DNA of 64,000 nt from Azophilus sp965220835 (GCA_965220835.1 OZ244842.1:3534001-3598000), one strand, 5' to 3'; shown: positions 50,592-60,401, counted from the first letter of the stretch. Made by a program: numbers and translations. The notes: generated by a model from the sequence alone, not told the origin.

Positions 50592-53063
50592 ATGCGCAAT
50601 TCCGAACAAACGCTCCAGAAGGCCCGCCAAGGGGGCCGCATCACCGACGTGGAGGCCTTGGAGCTGGCGGCTTGGGAAGACACCCGGGCGCTGGCCGAAG
50701 TGGCCGCCACGCTGCGCGATGAGGGCTTTCGCAACGTCGTCACCTATTCGCGCAAGGTGTTCATTCCCCTGACCCATCTGTGCCGGGATGTGTGTCATTA
50801 CTGCACCTTCGCCCAAGTGCCGCGGCGGGTGAAGGCGCCCTACATGACCATCGACGAAGTGCTCGAAACGGCCCGCCACGGCGCGGCGATGGGCTGCAAG
50901 GAGGCTCTGTTCACTTTGGGGGAGAAGCCGGAGCTGCGCTACAAGGCGGCTCGGGAGGGGCTGGCCGCCCTGGGCTTTGACTCCACCTTGGCCTATCTGC
51001 GCCACGTGGCCGAGGCCGTGCACCGGGAAACCGGCCTGCTGCCCCACCTGAATCCCGGCAACATGACGCCGGAGGAGTTGGCGCACATGCGCCCCGTGTC
51101 GCCGTCGATGGGCATCATGCTGGAGTCGGCCTCGGACCGGCTTTCAGAGAAGGGCATGCCGCACTACGGCTCGCCGGACAAGGTGCCCGCCGTGCGCCTG
51201 CAGACCTTGGAAGATGCCGGACAGGCGAAAATCCCGTTCACCACTGGCATATTGATCGGCATTGGCGAGACGCGCTTGGAGCGCATTGAATCCCTGCTTG
51301 CCATCCGCGCCGTGCAGGAGCGGCATGGTCACATTCAGGAGATCATCGTCCAGAACTTTCGGGCCAAGCCGGAAACCAAGATGGCGCAGGCGCCGGAGCC
51401 GGATCTCAACGAATTGCTCTGGACCATCGCCATGGCGCGCCTGATTTTCGGCCCGGCCATGAGCGTTCAGGCACCGCCCAACCTCAGCCCCGGCGTGCTG
51501 CCGCAGATTGTCGATGCGGGCATCAACGATTGGGGCGGCGTCTCTCCCCTCACCCCGGACTTCGTGAACCCCGAAGCGCCCTGGCCGCATCTGGACGAGC
51601 TGGCCCGGGAAACCGCCGCAGCCGGCAAGCAGCTCCATGAGCGGCTGACCATCTATCCGGCCTATGCTCAGGACGTTGCAACCTGGGTTGCTCCGGAACT
51701 GCGCCAAGCAGTGCTCGACCTGGTGGACGCGGATGGCTTTCCGCGCACGGACGGCTGGTCGCCGGGGGAGCAGCTCGACCCGCCGGAGGCCGAGCTCGCT
51801 GCGGTCCGGGCCACGCCCACCCGAATGGCCAGCGACGTCGCTGCCATTCTGGACAAGGCGGCGGCCGCCCAAGGGCTTAAGGAAGCGGAAGTCGTGCGGC
51901 TGTTTCAGGCGCGGGGCGACGACTTTGCCGCCGTGGTCCAAGCCGCTGATCGTCTGCGTGCCGACGTCAACGGCGACACCGTGAGCTTCGTCGTCAACCG
52001 CAACATCAACTACACCAACATCTGCTACTTCAAGTGTCAGTTCTGCGCCTTCTCCAAGGGCAAGCTGTCGGAAAACCTGCGCGGCCGGCCCTACGACCTA
52101 TCCCATGAGGAGATTGAGCGGCGCACCGAGGAGGCCTGGAGGCGGGGTGGGACGGAAGTGTGCATGCAGGGCGGCATCCATCCCGAATACACCGGCGAGA
52201 CCTACATCAGCATTCTCCACGCGGTGAAGGCGGCGGTGCCGGACATGCACATCCATGCCTTTTCGCCTTTGGAGGTTTGGCAGGGCGCCGCCACCCTGAA
52301 TCTGGACCTGTCCACCTACTTGCAGCGGCTTAAGGAAGCGGGCCTCGGCACCTTGCCGGGCACCGCGGCGGAAATTCTCGACGATGAGGTCCGCGCCGTC
52401 ATCTGCCCGGACAAGATCAACACCGGCCAGTGGCTCGAAGTGATGGAGGCTGCCCACGGCGTTGGGTTCAGGACCACTGCCACCATCATGTACGGCCATG
52501 TGGAAGGCCCCCAGCATTGGGCGCGGCACCTGATCCGCGTGCGCGACCTGCAGGCCAGAACCGGCGGCTTCACCGAATTCGTGCCCCTGCCCTTCGTCCA
52601 CATGGAGGCGCCCATGTACCTGAAGGGCCGGGCTCGCAAAGGCCCCACCTTCCGTGAGGCCGTGCTGATGCACGCCGTCGCCCGCCTGACCCTGCACCCG
52701 CACATCACCAACATCCAGGCCAGTTGGGTGAAAATGGGCCACAAGGGCGTCATCGCCTGCCTCAACGCCGGCTGCAACGACCTTGGCGGCACGCTGATGA
52801 ACGAGAGCATCAGCCGCGCCGCAGGCACCACCCACGGGCAGGAGACTTCGCCCCAAGCCATGGTGGCGATGATCGAAGCCGCCGGCCGCAAGCCGCGCCA
52901 GCGCAGCACGCTGTACGGAGAGGTCAGCGAGGAGCGCATTGAAGCAGGGCGCCGGGCCGGGGAGCTGGCGGAGATCATCAATACGCCGGCCCGCAAGTAC
53001 GAGCGCAAGCGCACCGCCCCCCTGCTGCGTCCGGGATTAATCGAGTCGGTGGAATTGCCTTAG
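50592..53063 (+). CDS. fbiC: Fused CofG-CofH (FbiC), Fo synthase
   Basis: An 823-residue protein with two radical-SAM halves. The N-terminal CofG half carries CRDVCHYC (Cys64, 68, 71) and the C-terminal CofH half CYFKCQFC (Cys478, 482, 485). Together they join tyrosine and 5-amino-6-ribitylaminouracil to make the deazaflavin Fo. The fused form is typical of Actinobacteria and many other bacteria; archaea have separate genes. FRNVVTYSRKVFIPLTHLC and NYTNICYFKCQFCAFSKGKLSEN are highly conserved contexts. GAGGACGGGAC precedes the ATG. It follows cofC after 133 nt and completes the core pathway. Confidence 0.97.
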   Translation: MRNSEQTLQKARQGGRITDVEALELAAWEDTRALAEVAATLRDEGFRNVVTYSRKVFIPLTHLCRDVCHYCTFAQVPRRVKAPYMTIDEVLETARHGAAMGCKEALFTLGEKPELRYKAAREGLAALGFDSTLAYLRHVAEAVHRETGLLPHLNPGNMTPEELAHMRPVSPSMGIMLESASDRLSEKGMPHYGSPDKVPAVRLQTLEDAGQAKIPFTTGILIGIGETRLERIESLLAIRAVQERHGHIQEIIVQNFRAKPETKMAQAPEPDLNELLWTIAMARLIFGPAMSVQAPPNLSPGVLPQIVDAGINDWGGVSPLTPDFVNPEAPWPHLDELARETAAAGKQLHERLTIYPAYAQDVATWVAPELRQAVLDLVDADGFPRTDGWSPGEQLDPPEAELAAVRATPTRMASDVAAILDKAAAAQGLKEAEVVRLFQARGDDFAAVVQAADRLRADVNGDTVSFVVNRNINYTNICYFKCQFCAFSKGKLSENLRGRPYDLSHEEIERRTEEAWRRGGTEVCMQGGIHPEYTGETYISILHAVKAAVPDMHIHAFSPLEVWQGAATLNLDLSTYLQRLKEAGLGTLPGTAAEILDDEVRAVICPDKINTGQWLEVMEAAHGVGFRTTATIMYGHVEGPQHWARHLIRVRDLQARTGGFTEFVPLPFVHMEAPMYLKGRARKGPTFREAVLMHAVARLTLHPHITNIQASWVKMGHKGVIACLNAGCNDLGGTLMNESISRAAGTTHGQETSPQAMVAMIEAAGRKPRQRSTLYGEVSEERIEAGRRAGELAEIINTPARKYERKRTAPLLRPGLIESVELP

Positions 53064-53108
53064 CGCGCCTTCGGCTCAGGCGAGTGGCCGCCATGCCTGC
53101 TGAATTCA

Positions 53109-54839
53109 ATGCAAGCATCAACCGACCCCAAGCAAGAGGTCTTGCGCACCCGTCTCATTCAGCTGCTCGAACGGCTTTATGAGCCTTCGGTGGCTGGCCG
53201 ACTGGCCGGGGAGCTGCTGGCGGTGGCGCGGACCAAGGGGAGGTTCGGCGCTACGTCGCACCACGCGCCGGCGCCGCTGACCAGCACGGTCCAGCGCCCG
53301 GATGGCTTGCTGATCACCTATGCGGACACCATCACGGCAGAAGGCGAAGCACCGCTGAAGACCCTGGCGCGATTTCTTGATCGCCACGTTGGCGACAGCT
53401 TCGGCCGTTTGCATCTGCTGCCTTTCTTTCCCTCCTCTTCCGACGATGGCTTCGCGGTGATCGACTATCGGCGCGTGGACCATCAGCTTGGCAGCTGGGA
53501 GGACGTGCGCGCCTTGGCCGAGCGCTACGATCCAATGTTCGATCTGGTCATCAATCACTGTTCACGGGAAAACCTCTGGTTTGCGGACTTCGTCAGCGAC
53601 CGGGAGCCGGGCCGACGTTTCTTCATCACCTTGCCGGCGGGATCGGATGTCTCCGCGGTTGTTCGGCCGCGCACCTCGCCGCTGATCTCGGCGGTGCCGA
53701 CTTACGCGGGCATTCGCCACGTGTGGACCACTTTCAGCGACGATCAGATCGACCTGGATTTCGCCAATCCAGCGGTGTTGCGGGAGTTCGTGGAAACACT
53801 CTTCTTCTATGTCGCCCAAGGGGCGCGTTTGATTCGCCTCGACGCCATTGCCTTTCTCTGGAAGCGGCTGGGCACGAGTTGCATGAGCCTGCCGGAAACC
53901 CACGCGGTGGTGAAAGCCCTGCGCCTGCTGCTGGCCTACGCGGGCGCTGAGGTGCAGTTGGTCACCGAAACCAATGTGCCTCACTGGGAGAACGTCAGCT
54001 ATTTTGGCGACGGCGACGAAGCGCACATGGTCTATCAGTTCAGCCTGGCCCCTCTGCTGCTCTACAGCTACACCTTTGGCGATGCGGCGCCGCTCACCGC
54101 TTGGGCCCAGGCGCTGGAGCCGCCACCGCCCGGGGCCGCCTTCCTGAACTTCATCGCCTCCCACGACGGCTTCGGCCTGCGCCCCCTCGATGGATTGGTG
54201 CCGGAGGATGCCGTCTCCCGCTTGGTTGAACGCATGCGCGAGCGCGGCGGATTCGTCACCTTGCGCGAGCGCACCGGGCAGCCCCCGGCACCTTACGAAA
54301 TCAACATCTCGCCGTTTTCCGCCTTCGGCGGCGAGGCGCGCAACCTACCCGCTTATCTGGGCGCCCACAGCCTGTTGATGAGCTTTCAAGGCGTGCCGGC
54401 GCTCTACATCCACAGTTTGCTGGCCACGCCCAATGACCTCGGCCTGGTGGAGCAAACCGGCCGCACGCGATCGATCAACCGGGGGCGCTGGAAACTGGAT
54501 GAACTGGAGGCCGAGCTGGCCAACCCGGCGTCCATGCCCGCGCGCACGCTGCGCCACTTGCGACGCACCCTCGGCTGCCGCGACGCGCAGCCCGCCTTCT
54601 CAACCGACGCCGAGCAGACGGTGCTGCCAAGCCCGCCAAGCGCCTTTCTCATGCGCCGGGAGGTTGCTGGCCAACGCATTCTGGTAGCGGCGTCAGTGGT
54701 GGACAAGCCGCAATCGGTGCCGCTGGCTGGGAGTGGCGTGGCGCCGGGCACTTACAAGGAGCTGCTCAGCGGCGAGATGATGGCGGTTGACCATCACATC
54801 GCACTAAGCCCTTACCAAGTGGCTTGGCTCGAGTACTGA
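53109..54839 (+). CDS. GH13_18 glycoside phosphorylase, probably glucosylglycerate phosphorylase
   Basis: A 576-residue GH13 enzyme of the sucrose-phosphorylase subfamily. Catalytic residues: nucleophile Asp245 (IRLDAIAFLWK), acid/base Glu287 (LVTETNVPH), stabiliser Asp353 (IASHDGFGLRP). Also visible: FFPSSSDDGFAVIDYRRVD and NHCSRENLWF. The family includes sucrose, sucrose-6-phosphate, glucosylglycerol and glucosylglycerate phosphorylases. The adjacent gpgS-gpgP genes argue for glucosylglycerate, giving glucose-1-phosphate and glycerate. It begins 45 nt after fbiC on the same strand and is convergent with gpgS. Confidence 0.85.
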   Translation: MQASTDPKQEVLRTRLIQLLERLYEPSVAGRLAGELLAVARTKGRFGATSHHAPAPLTSTVQRPDGLLITYADTITAEGEAPLKTLARFLDRHVGDSFGRLHLLPFFPSSSDDGFAVIDYRRVDHQLGSWEDVRALAERYDPMFDLVINHCSRENLWFADFVSDREPGRRFFITLPAGSDVSAVVRPRTSPLISAVPTYAGIRHVWTTFSDDQIDLDFANPAVLREFVETLFFYVAQGARLIRLDAIAFLWKRLGTSCMSLPETHAVVKALRLLLAYAGAEVQLVTETNVPHWENVSYFGDGDEAHMVYQFSLAPLLLYSYTFGDAAPLTAWAQALEPPPPGAAFLNFIASHDGFGLRPLDGLVPEDAVSRLVERMRERGGFVTLRERTGQPPAPYEINISPFSAFGGEARNLPAYLGAHSLLMSFQGVPALYIHSLLATPNDLGLVEQTGRTRSINRGRWKLDELEAELANPASMPARTLRHLRRTLGCRDAQPAFSTDAEQTVLPSPPSAFLMRREVAGQRILVAASVVDKPQSVPLAGSGVAPGTYKELLSGEMMAVDHHIALSPYQVAWLEY

Positions 54840-55013
54840 CAGGGAATCCACAAAAGCGGGAGTCGAGGCGGGTGCGATGCGTCTTCGAGCCCGAAGAACC
54901 CCGTCGCCGCGAATCCCCTCGTGCGCTTTGCAGGCGAAGTGGCGCGCATCCGTCAGCAATTCTCGTCGCAAGTGCAACGACGTCCGCAGTGGGAAGTTGG
55001 CGACGCATGCAAG

Positions 55014-56234
55014 CTAGCCAAAGTCCGCCTTGTCGGCGGCGACGGCGCTCTGCAGATCGTCGTAGAGGTTGCGATAGACGCTGGTGACACGGTGCCATGA
55101 GGGCATGAAGGGCGCTTCCTCGCCGCCCTCTAGGTAGGCTTGGCCCGCCTTCAGCAGGTTGGTGGCGAACAGCTCCACCGCTTGCTCCTCGGCGTGGCGA
55201 TCGAGGTCAAGGCCGTTCATCGCCGCATCGCTGGCGTAGGACTCGATGAGGTCCAAGGCGATGCGGTAGTAGCAGGCTTTGGCGGTGCGAATGGTGCCCG
55301 GCTCAAAGACGATGCCGTACGTGGCGAGCTTCTTGAACAGGGCCTTGGAGATGTCCAGGCTCATGCGCGACAGGCCGCGGCTGGCGTCCTCGGCGGAGAG
55401 GTCCTGATGCTTGTGGTCGTAGCTGTCCGCCACCTCCACTTGGCAAATGCGGTTGGTGGCGTAGTTGCGGTAAACCTCGGAGAGCAGGCCGATCTCCAGG
55501 CTCCAGTCGGCAGGGATGCGCAGCCCGTTCAGCACGTCGGACTGCACGGCGAACTCTCCGGCCAGCGGGTAGCGGAAGGTGTCCAGGTAGTCCAGGTAGT
55601 GATGTCCGTTGGACAGCTCCTTCATGGTGCGGATCAACGGCGAGACCAGCAGGCGGCAAACGCGGCCGTTGAGCTTGCCGTCCGACACGCGGGCGTAGTA
55701 GCCCTTGCACAGTTGGTAGGCGAAGGCGGGGTTGGCGACCGGGTAGATCAGCCGGGCCAAGAGCGAGCGATCATAGGTGGTGATGTCGCAATCGTGCAGG
55801 GCCACGGCCTTGGCGGTGCCGAGCGCTTGCACATAGCCGAAGCAGCGCCAGACGTTGGCCCCCTTGCCCGGCTCCGGAGCCGCGAAGCCCTCGTCAGTCA
55901 GCCTGCCTTGCACGGCCCGCAGCCGCGGCCCGTCGTTCCACAGCACGTGATGGCGTTGCGGCAGGGCCGAGAAGTAGGACAGCGCATGCCGGAACTGCGC
56001 CTCGTCAGCGCGGTCCAGGCCAATGATGATGTCGGCCAGGTAAGGCACTTTGGCCAATTCGCTGACGATGTGAGCCAAGGCGGGCTGCTCAAGCTCGGAG
56101 TACAGGCAGGGCAGCACCAGGCTCATGGGCCGTCGCTCGGCGAAGGTGCACAGCTCCTCTTCCAATGATTCGGCGCTGCGATGGCCGAGATTGTGCAGTG
56201 TGGTGATGATGCCGTTCTGGAAAAAATCGCTCAT
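55014..56234 (-). CDS. gpgS: Glucosyl-3-phosphoglycerate synthase
   Basis: A 406-residue GT-A glycosyltransferase (GT81-like) transferring glucose from NDP-glucose to 3-phosphoglycerate. The N-terminal MSLVLPCLYSELEQPALAHIVSELAKVPYLADIIIGLDRAD, then GKGANVWRCFGYVQA and the metal motif HDCDITTYDRSLLARL are as in GpgS. Later FRYPLAGEFAVQSDVLNGLRIPADWSLEIGLLSEVYRN contains the acceptor region. A mannosyl version cannot be excluded from sequence. gpgP lies 6 nt upstream, so the two are one transcript. Confidence 0.9.
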   Translation of the reverse strand: MSDFFQNGIITTLHNLGHRSAESLEEELCTFAERRPMSLVLPCLYSELEQPALAHIVSELAKVPYLADIIIGLDRADEAQFRHALSYFSALPQRHHVLWNDGPRLRAVQGRLTDEGFAAPEPGKGANVWRCFGYVQALGTAKAVALHDCDITTYDRSLLARLIYPVANPAFAYQLCKGYYARVSDGKLNGRVCRLLVSPLIRTMKELSNGHHYLDYLDTFRYPLAGEFAVQSDVLNGLRIPADWSLEIGLLSEVYRNYATNRICQVEVADSYDHKHQDLSAEDASRGLSRMSLDISKALFKKLATYGIVFEPGTIRTAKACYYRIALDLIESYASDAAMNGLDLDRHAEEQAVELFATNLLKAGQAYLEGGEEAPFMPSWHRVTSVYRNLYDDLQSAVAADKADFG

Positions 56235-56240
56235 GGGGTT

Positions 56241-57080
56241 TCAGTCTTGCCGGTATTGGGATTCGATGAGGTCGGTGACGCACGCCAGCCAGGTTTCGGG
56301 GCCGGCGCTGGGGGCGTGGATGACGCCAGCGCCCTGGGCCAAGATGTAGCCGCCATCCCGGTTCGGGAACACCAGCGCCAGATCGGCACGGCGCAGCATG
56401 TCGAGGTCGTTGCCGGCGTCACCGCAGGCCACCTTGAGTAGCGGCCTGCCGGGAGCTGAATGCTGTGCTTCGATGCGGGCCAAGGTTGCGCCCTTGCTGT
56501 GCGGTTCGGCCACGTGCATGAAGCGGCCGCCCTGGGTCAGGCAGAGTCCGTTGCGCTCAAGTTCTGAGGTGAATGCCTGCAACGCCTGTCGGGTGCCTTG
56601 CCAGACGATGGGCTCCGATGCCGCGCGTTGCTTGGCGGCCCGTGCGTCAGGCTCCGCCAGCCCGGTGCGCGCTGCCACTTCGGCGGCGGACCAGTCCCCG
56701 AAGCCTCGGAAATCGAAGCCCTTGCCCGGGCGGCGCAGGCGCGTCAGCCGCGCCCGAATCTCCGCATAGCTCAGGGTCGCCAGCATTTCGGCCTGATAGC
56801 CACTGCAGCCTGCTGGTGACGCTTGCCACGCTGGGGAGCGGCGCGCCCAGCCCGCCCCGTTTTCGAACACAATCAGCGGCGCGCTCGCGCAACGATTGGC
56901 CAGCGGGACCAACTCCGCGCAGGTCTTGCTGGAGGCGAGCACGGTTTGCAGCCTCGCTTGCGGGTCTTGCCGGGTGAGGAAGTCGTGGAGCCCATCAAGA
57001 GCCCGTGCGGCTTCCGCCAAGGGATAGCCGTCATCAAGCAAGGTGCCATCCAAATCCGTTGCGATGAGCCAGTCCATCAA
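56241..57080 (-). CDS. gpgP: Glucosyl-/mannosyl-3-phosphoglycerate phosphatase (HAD-IIB)
   Basis: A 279-residue HAD phosphatase. Motif I is ATDLDGTLLDD, motif II is LASSKT, motif III Lys is in HSKGATLARI, and motif IV is CGDAGNDLDML. FENGAGW and GFDFRGFGDWSAAEVA place it in the MpgP/GpgP branch, removing phosphate from glucosyl-3-phosphoglycerate to give glucosylglycerate. The gene precedes gpgS with a 6-nt gap. A start one codon downstream (the second Met) is equally possible. Confidence 0.9.
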   Translation of the reverse strand: MMDWLIATDLDGTLLDDGYPLAEAARALDGLHDFLTRQDPQARLQTVLASSKTCAELVPLANRCASAPLIVFENGAGWARRSPAWQASPAGCSGYQAEMLATLSYAEIRARLTRLRRPGKGFDFRGFGDWSAAEVAARTGLAEPDARAAKQRAASEPIVWQGTRQALQAFTSELERNGLCLTQGGRFMHVAEPHSKGATLARIEAQHSAPGRPLLKVACGDAGNDLDMLRRADLALVFPNRDGGYILAQGAGVIHAPSAGPETWLACVTDLIESQYRQD

Positions 57081-57257
57081 CTGAGCAGTGGGTTGGCGCG
57101 GTCAATCACCGTGGTTTTCCACGTCGGCCCCAGCGCGGCATGCCCTGCGCGCAGGGAGCCGGTTCGCCGAGACATCGTGCCTCGTGCGGGGGCGACCCAT
57201 GCATGCCAGCCCAAGCCTCCAAGGCTTGCGTGCTGAGCGGCATCGGCCTGTGTCCAG

Positions 57258-58802
57258 CTAGACGGGGGCGGGGTCAGGGAACTGCTCGCGCAGCACGCGC
57301 TTCAATATCTTGCCGCTGGGGTTGCGCGGGATTTCCGCCACGAAGGTCGCTTTCTTGGGCAGCTTGAAGGCGGCCAGCTTGCCTTGGCAGTAAGTGAGCA
57401 CGTCGGCTTCGCGCAAGGCGTCGGACTTCGAGACCACGATGGCCAGCGGGCTTTCGCCCCACTTTTCGCTGGCCATGCCGATCACCGCCGCCTCGATGAT
57501 GTCCGGGTGCGTCATCAGCACCTCTTCGATTTCCGCCGGGTAAACGTTCTCCCCGCCGGAGATGATCATGTCCTTGATGCGATCCTGGATGAAGACGTAG
57601 CCGGCCTCGTCCATGGTCGCCACGTCGCCGGTGTGCAGCCAGCCGTCAACGATGGTCTCCGCCGTCGCATCGGGCCGGTTCCAGTACTCGCGCATGATGT
57701 GTGGGCCGGCCACGATTACTTCGCCGGAGACGTCCGGCGGGCAGTCGGCACCGTGCTCGTCAACCACCCGCACGGCGGTATGGAAAAAAGCCTGGCCAGT
57801 TGAAGCCGGCTTCACCAGCGAGGTCTCGGCGTCCATCAGGCAGGCCGGGCCGCAGGTCTCGGTGAGGCCATAGACCTGGCGCACGTCCACGCCCAGTTCG
57901 GAGTACTGCTGAATGAGCGCCACCGGCACCGGCGCGGCACCGGTCATCAGCCAGCGCAGCGAGGAGAAGTCGAAGCGCTGGTAGTTCGGCACCTGCAGCA
58001 TGAAGTTCATCATGGCCGGCACCACCAGCCCGGAGGTGATCTTCTCCCGTTCGATCAACTGCCAAGCCAGCGTGGGGTCGAAGGCGCGCATGACGATGGA
58101 GGCTGCGCCGCCATAGACATTGACCGCCAGCGGCGTTAGGGCGCCGACGTGGAACATGGGCAGCGCCGCAAGGTAACGCTCGTTTTCCTTGTAGTGGACG
58201 TTGGCGGCGATGGTGATGATGCCCCAGATGGCGGTGTTGTGGGTGTGGACCACGCCCTTGGGCAGGCCGGTGGTGCCGGAGGTGTACATGATGTAGAGCA
58301 TGTCGTCGTCGGTGCCGCCGACTTCGGGCTCCGCATCGCTGGCGGCGTCCCGGAAGGCTTCATAGCTCTCGGCGAAGTAGGCCGTCTCCTGCTCCCCATC
58401 GACTTGCAGCCAATGCTTGATGTCGGTTTTGTCGCCGCGGCTGTGCAGTTCCGCCACGGTGTCGATGAACTCCTCGCCGTAGATCAGGCGCTGGGTGCCG
58501 CTGTCCTTCAGGATGAACTCCAGCTCATCCGCCACCAGCCGCCAGTTCAGCGGCACGATGACCGCGCCGATCTTGGCCAGCGCGAAGTAGGATTCCATGA
58601 ACTCCGCGCTGTTCATCACCAACAGGCCAACCCGCTCCTCCTTTTGGATGCCCGCCGCCACGAAGGCGTTGGCGACTTGGTTGCAGCGCCGATTGAGCTC
58701 GTCGTAGCTCAGCCGCAGCCCGGAGTGGCTATCGACGTAGGCGTCGTGGCCGGGCGACAGAAAGGCCCGTTTTGTCAGGAAGAGACCGAGATTTTTTTGC
58801 AT
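57258..58802 (-). CDS. AMP-forming acyl-CoA synthetase (fatty-acid--CoA ligase-like)
   Basis: A 514-residue ANL-superfamily ligase. The P-loop-like motif is YTSGTTGLPKG, with QVYGLTETCGPA, WLHTGDVATMDEAGYVFIQDRIKDMIISGGENVYPAEIE and the C-terminal catalytic Lys in PRNPSGKILKRVLRE. The Trp in GGENVYPAEIEE context and overall pattern fit medium/long-chain or aromatic acyl-CoA ligases; substrate unknown. It is 45 nt downstream of a second ligase and belongs to a minus-strand set with an LLM oxidoreductase. Confidence 0.93.
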   Translation of the reverse strand: MQKNLGLFLTKRAFLSPGHDAYVDSHSGLRLSYDELNRRCNQVANAFVAAGIQKEERVGLLVMNSAEFMESYFALAKIGAVIVPLNWRLVADELEFILKDSGTQRLIYGEEFIDTVAELHSRGDKTDIKHWLQVDGEQETAYFAESYEAFRDAASDAEPEVGGTDDDMLYIMYTSGTTGLPKGVVHTHNTAIWGIITIAANVHYKENERYLAALPMFHVGALTPLAVNVYGGAASIVMRAFDPTLAWQLIEREKITSGLVVPAMMNFMLQVPNYQRFDFSSLRWLMTGAAPVPVALIQQYSELGVDVRQVYGLTETCGPACLMDAETSLVKPASTGQAFFHTAVRVVDEHGADCPPDVSGEVIVAGPHIMREYWNRPDATAETIVDGWLHTGDVATMDEAGYVFIQDRIKDMIISGGENVYPAEIEEVLMTHPDIIEAAVIGMASEKWGESPLAIVVSKSDALREADVLTYCQGKLAAFKLPKKATFVAEIPRNPSGKILKRVLREQFPDPAPV

Positions 58803-58847
58803 GAGCGGTGCGTGGTCCTTGAGGGTTGATCAGCTGTGGGTTGATGC

Positions 58848-60401
58848 CTAGACAATTCGCGAGTCCGTCTTGCCCCAGTAGCGGTCCTTGAGCAGGCGCT
58901 TGTAGAGCTTGCCCGTGGGCAGGCGGGGCAGTTGCTCCATGAAGTCGATGCTTTTCGGGCACTTGTAGTGGGCGATGTGCTCGCGGGCGTAGGCCAGCAG
59001 CTCATCGGCCAGCGCGTCATCACCTTCCATGCCGTCGGGGGGCTGAACGACGGCCTTCACTTCCTCGCCCATTTCCTCGTTCGGCACGCCCACCACGGCC
59101 ACGTCAGCCACCTTGGGGTGCATGATCAGGGCGTCCTCAATTTCTTGGGGATAGATGTTGACGCCGCCGCTGATGATCATGAAGGTGGCGCGGTCGGTGA
59201 GGTAAAGGTAGCCCTCGTCATCGACGTAGCCCACGTCGCCCAGCGCCGTCCAGTTGTCGTGCTCGGGGTGCTGCGCGTCCTTGGTCTTGGCTTCGTCCTT
59301 GAGGTATTGGAAGGGCATCTGGTCCATCTCGAAATAGACAATGCCGGGTTCACCGTTCGGCAGCTCCTCGCCCTCCTCGTTGCAAATGTGGATGGTGCCC
59401 AGAATGGGTTGGCCCACAGTGCCGGGATGGGCCAGCCATTGCTCGGGCGTGGCGTGCGTGAAGCCGTTGATCTCGGTGCCGGCGTAGTACTCGTAGATGA
59501 TCGGCCCCCACCAATCGAACATTTGGTGCTTTATGCCCACCGGACAGGGTGCGGCGGCGTGAATGGCCACCTTGTGGGACGAGAGGTCGTAGGCTTGGCG
59601 CTGCTCCTCGGGCAGCTTGAGCAGGCGGGTGAACATCGTCGGCACCCACTGGCTGTGGGTGATGCGATGGGTTTCGATGGCTTGCAGCGCGCCCACCTCG
59701 TCGAAGCGCGGCATCATCACCACCGTGCCGCCCAGCGCTTGGGTGGCAATGCAGAAGCCGATGGGGGCGGAGTGGTACAAGGGCGCTGGTGACAGATACA
59801 CCGCATTCTCGTCGAATCCCCAAAGGGCCTTTTGCAGGGCGCCGACCGGGCCGGCGTCTTCGTGGATCTTGTTCGGCGGCAGCGGCCGGTAAATGCCCTT
59901 GGGCCGGCCGGTGGTGCCGGAGCTGTACAGCATGAAGGCGCCGGCTGGCTCATCGTCGAGGTTTTTGGCGGGCTGGCCGGCTATGGTGTCCTCATAGGCC
60001 TCGAAGCCATCCACCGTGCCCCCGGCCATCAGCCAGGTGTGGCAGTTGGGTGCATGGCGTGGCAATTCCTGGGCCACCTCGCTCAAATGGCTTGAGGTCA
60101 CCAACGCTTGGGACTCGCTGTTGTCGATGATGTAGCCCGCTTCCTCCGCGGTGAGGTAGCGGTTCACCGTGGTCAGGTAGAGGCCGGAGCGCAGCGCCGC
60201 CCAGACCACTTCGAAGAAGCGCAGGTTGTTCTCCATGAAGATGCAAATGCGATCGCCGTGCCGCAGCCCCCGTGCCCTAAGCAGTTGCGCGAGCTGGTTG
60301 GAGCGGTCGTTCAGTTCGCCGTAAGTGAGCGTTTCGCCGGTGGTGGCGTGAATGACCGCCGGTTTGTCGGGGAATTCCACCCCCCATTTGCCTGGATACA
60401 T
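58848..60401 (-). CDS. AMP-forming acyl-CoA synthetase, second copy
   Basis: A 517-residue ligase only moderately similar to its neighbour. Motifs: YSSGTTGRPKGIY, EYYAGTEINGFTHATPEQWLAHPGTVGQP, DVGYVDDEGYLYLTDRATFMIISGGVNIYPQEIED and the catalytic Lys in LPTGKLYKRLLKDRYW. The pattern resembles actinobacterial-type acyl-CoA synthetases. The ATG at 60401 has GAGGG 8 nt upstream and discards a longer poorly conserved frame. An LLM oxidoreductase ends 92 nt upstream. Confidence 0.92.
   Translation of the reverse strand: MYPGKWGVEFPDKPAVIHATTGETLTYGELNDRSNQLAQLLRARGLRHGDRICIFMENNLRFFEVVWAALRSGLYLTTVNRYLTAEEAGYIIDNSESQALVTSSHLSEVAQELPRHAPNCHTWLMAGGTVDGFEAYEDTIAGQPAKNLDDEPAGAFMLYSSGTTGRPKGIYRPLPPNKIHEDAGPVGALQKALWGFDENAVYLSPAPLYHSAPIGFCIATQALGGTVVMMPRFDEVGALQAIETHRITHSQWVPTMFTRLLKLPEEQRQAYDLSSHKVAIHAAAPCPVGIKHQMFDWWGPIIYEYYAGTEINGFTHATPEQWLAHPGTVGQPILGTIHICNEEGEELPNGEPGIVYFEMDQMPFQYLKDEAKTKDAQHPEHDNWTALGDVGYVDDEGYLYLTDRATFMIISGGVNIYPQEIEDALIMHPKVADVAVVGVPNEEMGEEVKAVVQPPDGMEGDDALADELLAYAREHIAHYKCPKSIDFMEQLPRLPTGKLYKRLLKDRYWGKTDSRIV

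Noticed and set aside
54840..55013. Transcription terminator between the convergent GH13 and gpgS genes
   Set aside because: A CTTCG-AGCC-CGAAG hairpin is present, but it has only a 5-bp stem and no T-tract on either strand.
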